From: Janthinobacterium sp. PAMC25594
GTDB lineage: Bacteria; Pseudomonadota; Gammaproteobacteria; Burkholderiales; Burkholderiaceae_D
NCBI RefSeq assembly: GCF_019443505.1
Contig: NZ_CP080377.1
Location: forward strand, 5,518,001-5,582,000
Length of the DNA stretch: 64,000 nt
Direction: 5' to 3'
Part shown: piece by piece, positions 24,836 through 35,400 of the stretch
Layout: the number at the start of each line of letters is the position of its first letter
Position numbering within the stretch: position 1 is the stretch's first letter
Program-made: the position numbers and the translations under genes
Notes under the pieces: generated by a model
Database searches by the model: none
Seen by the model: only the letters and a program-made list of their open reading frames with translations
What the model was told of the DNA's origin: nothing

Positions 24836-26154
24836 GCCAGGCTGGCGTCGATGGCCGTGCCCAGCTTGTCGACGATTTCATCGACATGGCTGGCGTCGAT
24901 GATGTAGGGCGGCGCCAGCAGGATGTGGTCGCCGTGCAGGCCGTCGATGGTGCCGCCCATGGGGTAGCACATCAGTCCGTTTTGCATGGCTCGTGCCTTG
25001 ATGCGCGCGTGCAGGCGCCGGGCCGGGTCGAACGGCCGCTTGCTGGCGCGCTCCTGCACCAGTTCCAGGCCCAGGAACAGGCCACGGCCGCGGATGTCGC
25101 CCACGTGCGCATGGCCATCGAAACGTTGCTGCAGGCGCTCCTTGAGCAAGCCGCCCATGGTGCGCACGTTGGCCAATAAATCGCGTTCCTCGATCTGCCG
25201 CTGCACGGCGAGGGCGGCGGCGCAGGCGGTGGCGTGGCCGATATACGTGTGGCCGTGCTGGAAGAAGCCCGTGCCGGCGCGGATGGTGTCGCGGATGTCC
25301 TGCGACACCATCACGGCGCCGATGGGCTGGTAGCCGGCGCCCAGGCCTTTGGCGATGCAGATCAGGTCGGCCGTGATGGCTTCCTGCTCGCAGGCGAACA
25401 GGCTGCCCGTGCGCCCCATGCCGCACATGACTTCGTCGAGGATCAAGAGGATGCCGTGGCGCTGGCAAATGTCGTGCATGCGCGCAAAATAGCCGGCGAC
25501 GGCGGGCAGGGCGCCGGCCGTGGCGCCGACGACGGGTTCGGCGATGAAGGCCATGACGTTGTCCGCGCCCAGCTCGGCGATATTGTCTTCCAGCTCCTGG
25601 CCCAGGCGCGCCACGTAGTCGGCATCCGTTTCATGCGCCTGCTGGTCGCGCCAGGCATAGCAGGGCGATACGTGGGTCACGCCTATGAGCAGCGGTTCGA
25701 ACTGCTGGCGCCGCCAGGCGTTGCCGCCCGTGGCCAGCGCGCCCAGGGTGTTGCCGTGATAGCTCTGGCGGCGCGCGATGACGTGGCGGCGCTGCGGCTG
25801 GCCCCGCTCGACGAAATACTGGCGCGCCATTTTCAGCGCGCTTTCCACCGCTTCCGAGCCACCCGAGACGAAATACACGCTGTCGATGCCGGCAGGCGCA
25901 CGGGCGACGAGAAAATCGGCCAGCTGCTCCATCGGCTCGCTGGTAAAGAAGGAGCTGTGCGCATACGCCATGCTGGCAATCTGCTGCTGCACGGCGGCGA
26001 TGACGGCCGCATCCGCATGGCCCAGGCAAGACACTGCCGCGCCGCCGCAGGCATCCAGATAACGCTTGCCATCTGCATCGATCAGGTAGGGGCCATCGCC
26101 GCCCGTGGCGACGGGATAGCTGGCGGTCAGGCTGCGGTGGAAGACATGGCTCAT
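24832..26154 (-). CDS. Class III PLP-dependent aminotransferase
   Basis: A 440-aa fold-type I aminotransferase. It shows 'YLIDADGKRYLDACGGAAVSCLGH' near the N terminus, 'VYFVSGGSEAVESALKMARQ' (phosphate-binding region), 'LILDEVMCGMGRTGSLFA' (Asp binding the pyridine nitrogen) and 'LICIAKGLGAGYQPIGAVM' (PLP Lys). This is the omega-amino acid:pyruvate/aspartate aminotransferase group; the exact donor cannot be read from sequence. The start MSHVFHRSLTA at 26154 is preferred over the longer frame to 26217. It is 81 bases downstream of an RpiR-type regulator in the same orientation, so probably regulated by it. Confidence 0.85.
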   Translation of the reverse strand: MSHVFHRSLTASYPVATGGDGPYLIDADGKRYLDACGGAAVSCLGHADAAVIAAVQQQIASMAYAHSSFFTSEPMEQLADFLVARAPAGIDSVYFVSGGSEAVESALKMARQYFVERGQPQRRHVIARRQSYHGNTLGALATGGNAWRRQQFEPLLIGVTHVSPCYAWRDQQAHETDADYVARLGQELEDNIAELGADNVMAFIAEPVVGATAGALPAVAGYFARMHDICQRHGILLILDEVMCGMGRTGSLFACEQEAITADLICIAKGLGAGYQPIGAVMVSQDIRDTIRAGTGFFQHGHTYIGHATACAAALAVQRQIEERDLLANVRTMGGLLKERLQQRFDGHAHVGDIRGRGLFLGLELVQERASKRPFDPARRLHARIKARAMQNGLMCYPMGGTIDGLHGDHILLAPPYIIDASHVDEIVDKLGTAIDASLA

Positions 26155-26235
26155 GGCATCGCTTTCTTGTCGGCAAGGGAGATGGCCGATTATAGGATGC
26201 ACCGCGCCGCATTGCAACGTTTGATGTATTTGTTT

Positions 26236-27132
26236 TTAATTTACATCATTCGATGTTTTTGCGTAGGCGCCCAGCGCCCGCAGCTGGCTTTCCGCCGCGC
26301 CGATGGCTTGCACGGCGTCCTGTCCCGCGCGCGCCACCAGCAATTCCACCAGGCTTTCCACGGCCGCGACGCCGGCCACGATGGAGGGGAAGAACGAGGG
26401 GCTGTCGACGGCGATGACGATGCTGGCGTCGGCTTGCAGGGCCAGCGGCGACATGGCGCTGTCGCTGATGGCGAGCACCCGGCAGCCGGTCTGGCGCGCC
26501 GCCTGCGCCACCAGCAGCGCTTCGCTCGAATACGGCGCGAAGCTGACGACGACGACGGCCTCCCCGGCCTGCAGGGCGCGCAAATCCATCTCCAGCGTGC
26601 CGCCCTGACCGCTCAGCAGTTGCACGCTGGGGCGCAGCAGCCGGTACAGGTAGTGCAGGGTGTAGGCGATCGGGTGGGCGGCGCGAAAGCCCGCCACGTG
26701 CACGCGGGGCGCCGCCTGTAGCAGCGCGGCGGCAGCGTTCAGGGCCGCGTGGTTGGCGCTTCCCGTGGCGGCCAGGTTGCGCTGCTGCACCGTGAACACT
26801 TCGGTGACCAGGTCGCGCTCTTTCCCCTCTTTCCCGACCAGTGCGCCGGCCTTTGCCGCGTAGCCGCTTGGCCCCGCGCGCAGGCGCTCGACGAAGATGG
26901 CTTTGAGTTCCGGCCAGCCGGCAAAGCCCAGTTGCTGCGCCAGGCGCACGAGGGCGGCCGATTGCACCTGCGCGCGCGCGGCGATGCTGCGCATCGACGA
27001 CACGGCCACTTCGTCCGGATGGTCGGCCAGGTAGCGGGCGCCGGCCTGGAATTGCGGGCTCAGTTCCGCATGGCGCGCCTTGATCAGGTCCATCAGTGCC
27101 GCATAGGAGTCGTGGGGTGTCGCTGCCTGCAT
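26236..27132 (-). CDS. MurR/RpiR-family transcriptional regulator
   Basis: A 298-aa regulator. An N-terminal HTH_6 domain (about 15-90: 'SPQFQAGARYLADHPDEVAVSSMRS', 'VQSAALVRLAQQLGFAGWPELK') is followed by a SIS sugar-phosphate-binding domain (about 125-265: 'VHVAGFRAAHPIAYTLHYLY', 'AVVVVSFAPYSSEALLVAQAA', 'VLAISDSAMSPLA'). Ligands of the family are usually phosphosugars. Here the downstream aminotransferase suggests amino acid or amine control. No operator was identified. Confidence 0.88.
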   Translation of the reverse strand: MQAATPHDSYAALMDLIKARHAELSPQFQAGARYLADHPDEVAVSSMRSIAARAQVQSAALVRLAQQLGFAGWPELKAIFVERLRAGPSGYAAKAGALVGKEGKERDLVTEVFTVQQRNLAATGSANHAALNAAAALLQAAPRVHVAGFRAAHPIAYTLHYLYRLLRPSVQLLSGQGGTLEMDLRALQAGEAVVVVSFAPYSSEALLVAQAARQTGCRVLAISDSAMSPLALQADASIVIAVDSPSFFPSIVAGVAAVESLVELLVARAGQDAVQAIGAAESQLRALGAYAKTSNDVN

Positions 27133-27176
27133 CGCCGTGCCTCTTTTGATAGGTTGCGGCGATGGTACAGGATTCG

Positions 27177-27449
27177 TCAGCGCGCCGGTAGCGGCAGGGC
27201 GGCCGTGCGTGGACGCAGGCGGGCAAACAGGTGCGGCCCGGCCGGTTTGCGGCGCGGACCCGTCGTCAGCACGCGCAAGGCGGTGGGCAGCGGCACGTCG
27301 TGGCAGTGCAAAAACAGCGCGGCGGCGCCCGTGCCGGCCATTTCCTGCAAGGCCAGCGCATGTTCGACCAGCGCCGCCGTGCGCATGTCGAGCCGCACCG
27401 GGATGTCGGGTTGAAATAACTGTGCATCGACTTGCCGTGCATCGCGCAT
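27177..27449 (-). CDS. Small protein of unknown function
   Basis: 90 aa from ATG 27449, preceded by GGGGACAGC. The sequence is 'MRDARQVDAQLFQPDIPVRL' followed by an Ala/Leu-rich helix and a basic C terminus rich in Arg and Pro ('GPRRKPAGPHLFARLRPRTA'). No signal peptide or known domain is seen. The frame continues upstream to 27641 without a credible start context. It could be a real small gene or a conserved-composition ORF; confidence is moderate. Confidence 0.45.
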   Translation of the reverse strand: MRDARQVDAQLFQPDIPVRLDMRTAALVEHALALQEMAGTGAAALFLHCHDVPLPTALRVLTTGPRRKPAGPHLFARLRPRTAALPLPAR

Positions 27450-27778
27450 GCTGTCCCCGCCGGGTTCGCTGGTCAAGCTAGCAGAATAAAAGCGCTGCGG
27501 CGCCAGCACTTTGTGCGAAATCAATTCATGTGTCGGATAAATTCCACAAGGCAAAAGAAGGACGGTGAATTGGGCGCCACCCCTATGCCCCTCTGGCACG
27601 CTCTGTTGCCGGCTAATTTTGTGTGAGCCAAAATAATTCATTCCTACAATTCTTGGCTTGAGGCAAATAAAGATAGTCAGGTTTTATATGTGCAATGTTA
27701 AAATTATTAAATATATATAAATATATATGTCTATATGGCAATTTCATTACACCGCCTATCGTAATCGAGAGGATTCTT
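27450..27778. other. AT-rich region before the two-partner secretion locus
   Basis: About 330 bases between divergent genes. The part from 27600 to 27775 is strongly AT-rich, including an alternating TA run at about 27711-27730. It probably holds the tps promoter, but I could not define one with confidence. No gene is seen. Confidence 0.4.
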
Positions 27779-29438
27779 TTGCGCACCAAACTCCTGCCCC
27801 TGACTCTGCTGCTGTTGATCCAGAACGCGTACGCAGTCGATCCCCCCAGCGCCGGCAGCCAGCTGCAGCAGATTCCTGTCGCGCCCCAGTTGCCGAAGGC
27901 GCCGCCGGCCATCCGCGTGCAGTAGGGCAATGTGCCGGCCACCACGGTGGGCGATACCACGCGCATCACGGTGCAGCGCCTGCAGGTGACGGCGCCGCCC
28001 GTCTTTGCCGAGAGCGAACTGCTCGCGGCCACGGGTTTCGTGCCCGGTAGCGAGCTGACCCTGGGCGAGCTGCGCGCCATGGCGTCAAAAATTGCCAGCT
28101 ATTACCAGCAGCGTGGCTATTTCCTCGCGCAGGCGTATCTGCCCGCGCAAGATATCCACGATGGCGTGGTCGTTATCGATGTGCTGCCGGGCCGGTATGG
28201 CCAGGTGCAGTTGCGCAACCAGAGCACGTTGTCCGACGGCCTGGCGGGCACGATACTGGCCGGTCTCGACGGGCAAGTGATTGCCACACCGCCGCTGGAG
28301 CGGCGCTTGCTGCTGCTGTCGGACTTGCCGGGCGTGCAGGTGAGCTCGACCCTGGCGCCGGGCGCATCCCTGGGCGCATCCGACCTCATCGTCGAGGTGC
28401 AGCCAGGATCGCGTTTCAACGGCAGCATCGACGTCGATAACCAGGGCAACCGCTACACGGGCCGCAACCGCATCGGCGCCACCCTGAACATCAATGAACT
28501 GGGGCGGCATCGGCGACGTGGCCAGCGTGCGCGCGTTTACCTCGGCCGACGGCTTGAACTACGGCCGCCTGGCGTACCAGGGCCAGGCCGGGTTGCTGCG
28601 CCTGGGCGGTGCTTACACGTATATGGATTACAAGCTGGGCAAGGAATTTGCCGTGCTCGACGCCAAGGGCACGGCGAAGATCGCCAGCGCCTACGGCAGT
28701 TATCCGCTGATCCGCTCGCGCGGCAGCAACCTGTATGCGCAGGTCAGCTACGACGACAAGACCTTCCAGGACCGCACGGAATCGACGGGCAGCGTTAACG
28801 ACAAGACGGCCAGCGTGTGGATGCTGAACCTGAACGGCGACGCCAAGGATGGCTGGGGTGGCGGTGGCGTGAGCACGTATTCCATCACTTACACCACAGG
28901 CAAGATCGATATCGGGACGCCGCTCGCCTTGCGGCTCGACCAGCTGACGGTGAAGAGCAACGGCCACTTCAACAAGCTCGCCTTCAACGCGGCGCGCGTG
29001 CAAAGCCTGGGCGGCGAGACGAGCTTGTTCGGCAGCCTCAGCGGCCAGGCCGCGTCGAAAAATCTCGATGTCTCGGAAAAGATGGGCATCGGCGGCGTGG
29101 GCGGCGTGCGCGCCTATCCGGGCGGCGAGGCGTATGGCGACCAGGGCTATGTGCTGAATCTGGAATTGCGGCACAACTTGCCGGCGTTCACTGCCGTGGC
29201 GGGTCAGCTGCAGCTGATTGGCTTTGCCGACACGGGTACCGTCAAGCTGAACCGCGACGCGTGGAGCGCCGGCGAGAACCGCCGCACCCTGAGCGGCGCC
29301 GGCGTGGGCGTGACGTGGACGGGCGCCAATGCGCTCGTGCTGAAAGCGTATTACGCGCACAAGCTGGGCAATGCCAAGGCGACCTCGGCACCCGATGCGG
29401 CAGGCCGTTTCTGGCTGCAAGCCGTCAAGTATTTCTAA
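27779..29438 (+). pseudogene. TpsB outer-membrane transporter gene (ShlB/FhaC family), disrupted
   Basis: The gene encodes a TpsB two-partner secretion transporter (POTRA domains then 16-strand barrel) but carries two lesions. The start is TTG 27779 after GAGAGG, giving a signal peptide LRTKLLPLTLLLLIQNAYA. An in-frame TAG lies at 27923-27925 (codon after ...AIRVQ); the same frame resumes with the POTRA sequence 'ALLAATGFVPGSELTLGEL'-type blocks. A second lesion is a 4-G run at 28501-28504; removing one G restores ELGGIGDV and joins the barrel frame ('ADGLNYGRLAYQG', 'ENRRTLSGAGVGVTWTGANA'), which ends in 'FWLQAVKYF' with a terminal Phe as expected. The cognate TpsA downstream is intact. Either the transporter is dead or one lesion is a sequencing error. 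Confidence 0.82.
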
Positions 29439-29482
29439 ATTAATGCAAGTTAACTAATAAGTTAAAAAATCAGGACACCGCC

Positions 29483-32400
29483 ATGAACCGCATCTACCGC
29501 TCCATCTGGAACCAGGCTACCGGCGCCTACGCCGCCGTTTCCGAAAACGTCAAATCCGCCGGCAAGCGCTCGATGCCAGGATGCAGCGGGGGCGGGGCAC
29601 ATTTCGCCTTGACCAGCATGGCGGCGGCGCTGATGATGGGCTACGGCAGTCTTGCGCTGGCCGGGCCGGCGGGCGGCACGGTGGTGGCGGGGCAGGCAAC
29701 GATCAACGGCGCGCCGGGCGCGACGGTGATCAGGCAGGGTAGCCAGAACGCCGTCATCAACTGGGCCAGTTTCAATGTCGGCAAGGGCGAGTCGGTGCAA
29801 TTCCAGCAGCCGAACAGCAATGCGGTGGCGCTGAACCGCGTGCTGGGCAGCGATGGCACGACCATCCTCGGCAACCTGTCGGCCAACGGCAAGGTGTTTA
29901 TTGTCAACCCGAACGGCGTGCTGTTCGGCCAGGGCGCGTCGGTCAATACGGCGGGCCTGGTGGCGTCCACGCTCGATATCAATAATGCCGACTTCATGGC
30001 CGGCAATTACAAATTTAGCGGCAACGGTATCGGCAAGGTGCTGAACCAGGGTTCGATCAGCGCGCCGGGCGGCTATGTGGCCTTGCTGGGCGCCAACGTG
30101 TCGAACGAGGGCACGATCCAGGCACGCCTCGGTTCGGTGGCGCTGGCGGCGGGCCGCGCCATCACGCTGGACGTGGCGGGCGACGGCTTGCTCAATGTCG
30201 CCGTCAACGCGGGCGCCGTGGGCGCCTTGGTCAACAATGGCGGCCTGATCCGCGCCGATGGCGGCAGCGTGGTCTTGACGGCGCAGGCGGCGGGCGACCT
30301 GCTGAGAACCGTCGTCAACAACACGGGCGTGATCGAGGCGCAGACGATAGCCACGCGCGGCGGCACGATCAAATTGCTGGGCGACATGCAAAGCGGCACG
30401 GTCAACGCGGGCGGCACGCTGGACGCCAGCGCGCCCGTCAGCGGCAAGGGCGGCTTTATCGATACTTCGGCGGCGCACGTGAATATCGCCGACGGCATCA
30501 ACGTGACAGCCAAGGCGGCCAATGGCTTGTCCGGCACCTGGCTGATCGATCCGGTCGACTTCACCATCGCGGCCAGCGGCGGCAACATCAGCGGTACGAC
30601 CTTGACCAACAGCCTGAAAGCGGCCGATGTGCAGATATGGAGTACCAAGGGCAGCGGCGGCACGGCCGGCGACATCAATGTCAACGATGTCGTCAGCTGG
30701 TCGGCCAACAAGCTGACCCTGACGGCGCAAAATAGCATCAATGTCAACGCCGCCATGCGCGGTACCGGCACGGCCAGCCTGGCGCTGGAATACGGCCAGC
30801 AAGCGGTGGCTGCTGGCAATAACAGCGTCTACAATGTCAAGGCCGCCATCGATCTGCCGAGCGGTAACAGTTTCAGCACGAAATTGGGCAGCGATGGCAC
30901 GGCACTCGCTTACACGGTCATCAACAGCCTGGGCGACATGGCCAGCGTCAGCGGCCTGGACTTGCAAGGCATGCGCGGCAATCTGACGCGCAATTACGCG
31001 TTGGGCGGCAATATCGATGCGAGTTCGAGCGCCGGCTGGAACAGCAACCAGGGCTTCGCGCCGGTGGGCAACGCGACGAGCGCTTTCAGCGGCAACTTCG
31101 ATGGCCTGGGGCATGAAATCAGCGGCCTGACCATGGTCCGCACCGCTCAGCTGGGCGGCTTGTTTGGCGAAGTCGGCACGGTTGGCGTGGTGCGCAACGT
31201 CAACCTGCTTGGCGCCTCGTTCAACATGCAAGATGTCTCTTACGGCGGTTTTGGCGCCGGCATGCTGGCGGGACGCAACAGGGGCCTGATCGACAATGTC
31301 AACGTGTCAGGCGCGATGACCACCCGCTACGGCATCATGGGAGGCGGCATGGTCGGGCGGAACTATGGCACCATCAATAACAGTACCAGCAGCGGCACGT
31401 ATAAAGTCATCGCTGGCTCCGGTTATGGCGGCGGCGGGCTGGTCTACCGGAATCAACTTGACGCCGTCGTCCAGAACAGTTCGAGCAGCATGACAATCAG
31501 CGGCATCAATCCGACAACTGGCGCCGCCACGACGGGCACGGGGCTGGGTGGCATGGGCGGGCTGGTGCGCAACAATCTGGGCCGCATCGCCAACAGTTTT
31601 GCCACCGGCGCGATCAATGGCAACGCTTCAGTCGGTGGCCTGGTCGGCGATACCGGCATCAAGAGCACCATCACCGCCAGTTTCGCCACCGGCGCGGTGC
31701 TTGGCAGCGGCTCGGCGGGTGGTCTGGTGGGCAATAACACCGGCGCCATCAGCAACAGCTACGCCACCGGCAATGTCGGTATCAATACCGGCACGGGCAG
31801 CATCGTCGGCGGCCTGGTGGGGACCAACAGATTGACCACCGGCAGCATTAGCAACAGTTATGCCACCGGCAACGTCAGCGGCTACCGGACCACGGGTGGT
31901 GTCACAGGTTCGAACACCGCCACGATCAACAATGTCTATTCCACCGGCACCGTCACCGTCGGCGACACCAGCTACAATCGCAGCGGCGGCGTGGTGGGCG
32001 ACAACAGCGCTGGCACCTTGACCAATGGCTACTACAATACCACCGCCAATGGGGTGCTGCCCGGCGTCGGCTACGCGCAAGGCGCCGGCACCCTGCTGAC
32101 AGGCACCACCGGCTTGAGCGCCGCGGCGATGCTGATACCGGCAAGTTTCACCTCTTTCAGTTTCACCTCGTCGACTGGCGTGACCGGCAACAACTGGGTC
32201 GCGATCGGCGCCGACGGTACGGTCAACGTCAGCGGCGGCACGCGGCCGATGCTCAGCGCCGAATATTCCAGCATCATCAATTCGGTGCACCAGTTGCAAT
32301 TGATGGCGCTGAACGTGGCCGGCACTTACCGTATCGGCAACAGCTTCAGCGGGGCTGCCACAGCGGGCGGCGATATCTGGGGCACGGGCGGCTTCATTCC

Positions 32401-35400
32401 GGTCGGCACCAGCGCGCTGCCGTTCATCGGCAGCCTGAATGGCGCCGGACGCATCATTTCAAGCTTGAACATCGCCAAATCCGGCGTCACCAACGTCGGT
32501 TTGTTTGGTGTCATCGGCGCCGCCGGCACGGTCGCCAACGTGGGCCTGTCGGGTGGCACGGCCACCGGTTCGGTCAATGTCGGCGCGCTGGCGGGCACCA
32601 ATCAAGGCACGGTCAGCGGCAGTTTCGCCACCAGCGCCGTGGTCGGCGACAGTGGCGGTGGCGGCCTGGTCGGCAATAATATCGGCAGCATCAAGGACAG
32701 CTATGCCAGCGGCTCGGTCGGTGGCAACACCACCATGGGTGGCCTGGTCGGCACCAATACCGGCACCATCGCCAGCAGTTATGCGAACGGCGCGGTGAGC
32801 ACCGGTTCCGTCGGCGGCGGCCTGGTCGCCACCGGCAAAGGCAGCGTCACCGGCAGTTACTGGGATACGACGACCAGCGGCCAGTCGACCAGCGCGGGCG
32901 GCACCGGCATGACGTCGGGCGACCTGAAAACGCTGGCCAACTACAACAGCGCGACGGGGGCCAACGGCTCGCTCAATCCGGCGTGGGAACTGAGCAATAT
33001 GTGGGCGGTCTACGATGGCCAGAGCGCGCCGCTGTTGCGCTCGTTCATGAAGCCGCTGGTGGTCACGGTATCGAAGGATACCAAGGTGTATGACGGCCTC
33101 GCGGCCAGCGCCGGCACCAACAGCGTCACGTATTCGAATGTGGTGGACAGCAGCTTGCTGTTTGGTACTACGACGTATGCCGGTTCGTCCGGTGGCGCGG
33201 TCAATGCCGGTACCTATGTGGTGAGCGCCAGCGGCCAGTATTCAAGCACGCAACTTGGCTATGCGGTTACGTATATCGATGGCGGCCTGGTCATCACGCC
33301 GCGCCAACTCAGCCTGAGTGGCGTCAGCGCCGGCAGCAAAGCCTATGACGGCACCACCAGCGCCGTGCTTGCTGGTGGCAGCATCAGCGGCGTGCTCGCC
33401 GCCGACCAGGGTAACGTCATTTTCAACGCCGCCTCCCTGGTTGGCGATTACGCCAGCCAGAATGCCGGCAATAACATTGCCGTCAGCGCCAGAGGTGGCT
33501 TGAGCGGCAGCGCCAGCGCCAATTATGCGCTGGGGCCGCTGACTGGTGTCACCGGAAATATCACGCCGAAAGCGTTGACGATTTCCGGCCTGGCCGCCAC
33601 CACCCGGCAATATGACGGCGGCACCACCGCCACCTTGACAGGCGGCACGCTGAGCGGCTTCGTCGCCGGCGAAGTGGTCACTGCGGGCACCTCGACGGGT
33701 GCGTATGCCGACAAGAACGCCGGCGCAGGCAAGGCGGTGACGGTGACGGTCGGTGCGCTGCTTGACGGCAGCGGCTTGGCCAGCAACTATACGGTCACCG
33801 CGCCGATCGACGTTACCGGCACCATCACGGCCAAGACGCTGACCTGGACTAACCTGGCGGTGGGTAGCAAAGAGTACGATGGCAACGCGACGGCCAGCAT
33901 CAACAAGGGCAGCATCACGGGCCTGGTTAGCGGTGAAACGCTGGCGGCAGGCCCTACCGCCGCGTTTGCCGACAAGAACGCCGGCAATGGCAAGACGGTC
34001 ACCGTCCACACCACCCTGGGCAATGGCGGCGGCGGCCTGGCGTCCAACTACACGCTGGCCGATACTTCAGTGACGGCCAATATCACCAAAGCCACCATTT
34101 CCGCGGTCACCAGTATCGTGGTCGGCAGCAAGGTCTACGACGGTGGCCTGAACGCCATCGTCAATGCGGCCGGCGCCACGTTTGCCGGCATGGTCAATGG
34201 CGACAGCTTGAACGTCAGCGCGACCTCGGCCAACTTCATCGACAAGAACGCCGGCAGCGGCAAGGTTGTCAATGCCGGCGGCCTGAGCCTGGGTGGGACC
34301 GATGCGGGCAACTACAATCTGACGGCCATCACGGGCACGGGCACGGGCAGCATCAGCCAGGCGCAAATTGCCAGCGTGACCGGCATCACGGCCGCCGGCA
34401 AGACGTATGACGCCACGGAGACGGCCATCTTGAACGCCGGCGCTACCTACAACGGCATGTTCGGCGGCGACAGCCTGACGTTTACCGCCACCAAGGCCGC
34501 GTTCAGCGACAAGAACGCCGGCACCGGTAAAACGGTCAACGTCAGCGGCATCGCGCTCGGTGGCGCGGATGCGGGCAATTACACCCTGGCCAGCAACACG
34601 GCCACCGGCACGGGCGATATCGCCAAGGCGACCATCACCGGCGTGACCGGCATCACGGCCGCCGGCAAGACGTATGACGGCACGGACGCGGCCATCTTGA
34701 ACGCCGGCGCCACCTACAATGGCATGTTCGGCGGCGACAGCCTGACGTTTACCGCCACCAAGGCCGCGTTCAGCGACAAGAACGCCGGCACCGGTAAAAC
34801 GGTCAACGTCAGCGGCATCGCGCTCGGTGGCGCGGATGCGGGCAATTACACCCTGGCCAGCAACACGGCCAGCGGCACGGGCGATATCGCCAAGGCGACC
34901 ATCACCGGCGTGACCGGTATCGCGGCCGCCGGCAAGACGTATGACGGCACGGACGCGGCCATCTTGAACGCCGGCGCCACCTACAACGGCATGTTCGGCG
35001 GCGACAGCCTGACGTTCACCGCCACCAAGGCCACGTTCAGCGACAAGAACGCCGGCACCGGTAAAACGGTCAACGTCAGCGGCATCGCGCTCGGTGGCGC
35101 GGATGCGGGCAATTACACCCTGGCCAGCAATACGGCCAGCGGCACGGGCGATATCGCCAAGGCGACCATCACCGGCGTGACCGGCATCACGGCCGCCGGC
35201 AAGACGTATGACGGCACGGACGCTGCCATCTTGAACGCCGGCGCCACCTACAATGGCATGTTCGGCGGCGACAGCCTGACGTTTACCGCCACCAAGGCCG
35301 CGTTCAGCGACAAGAACGCCGCCGTTGGTAAAACGGTCAACGTCAGCGGCATCGCGCTCGGTGGCGCGGATGCGGGCAATTACACCCTGGCCAGCAATAC

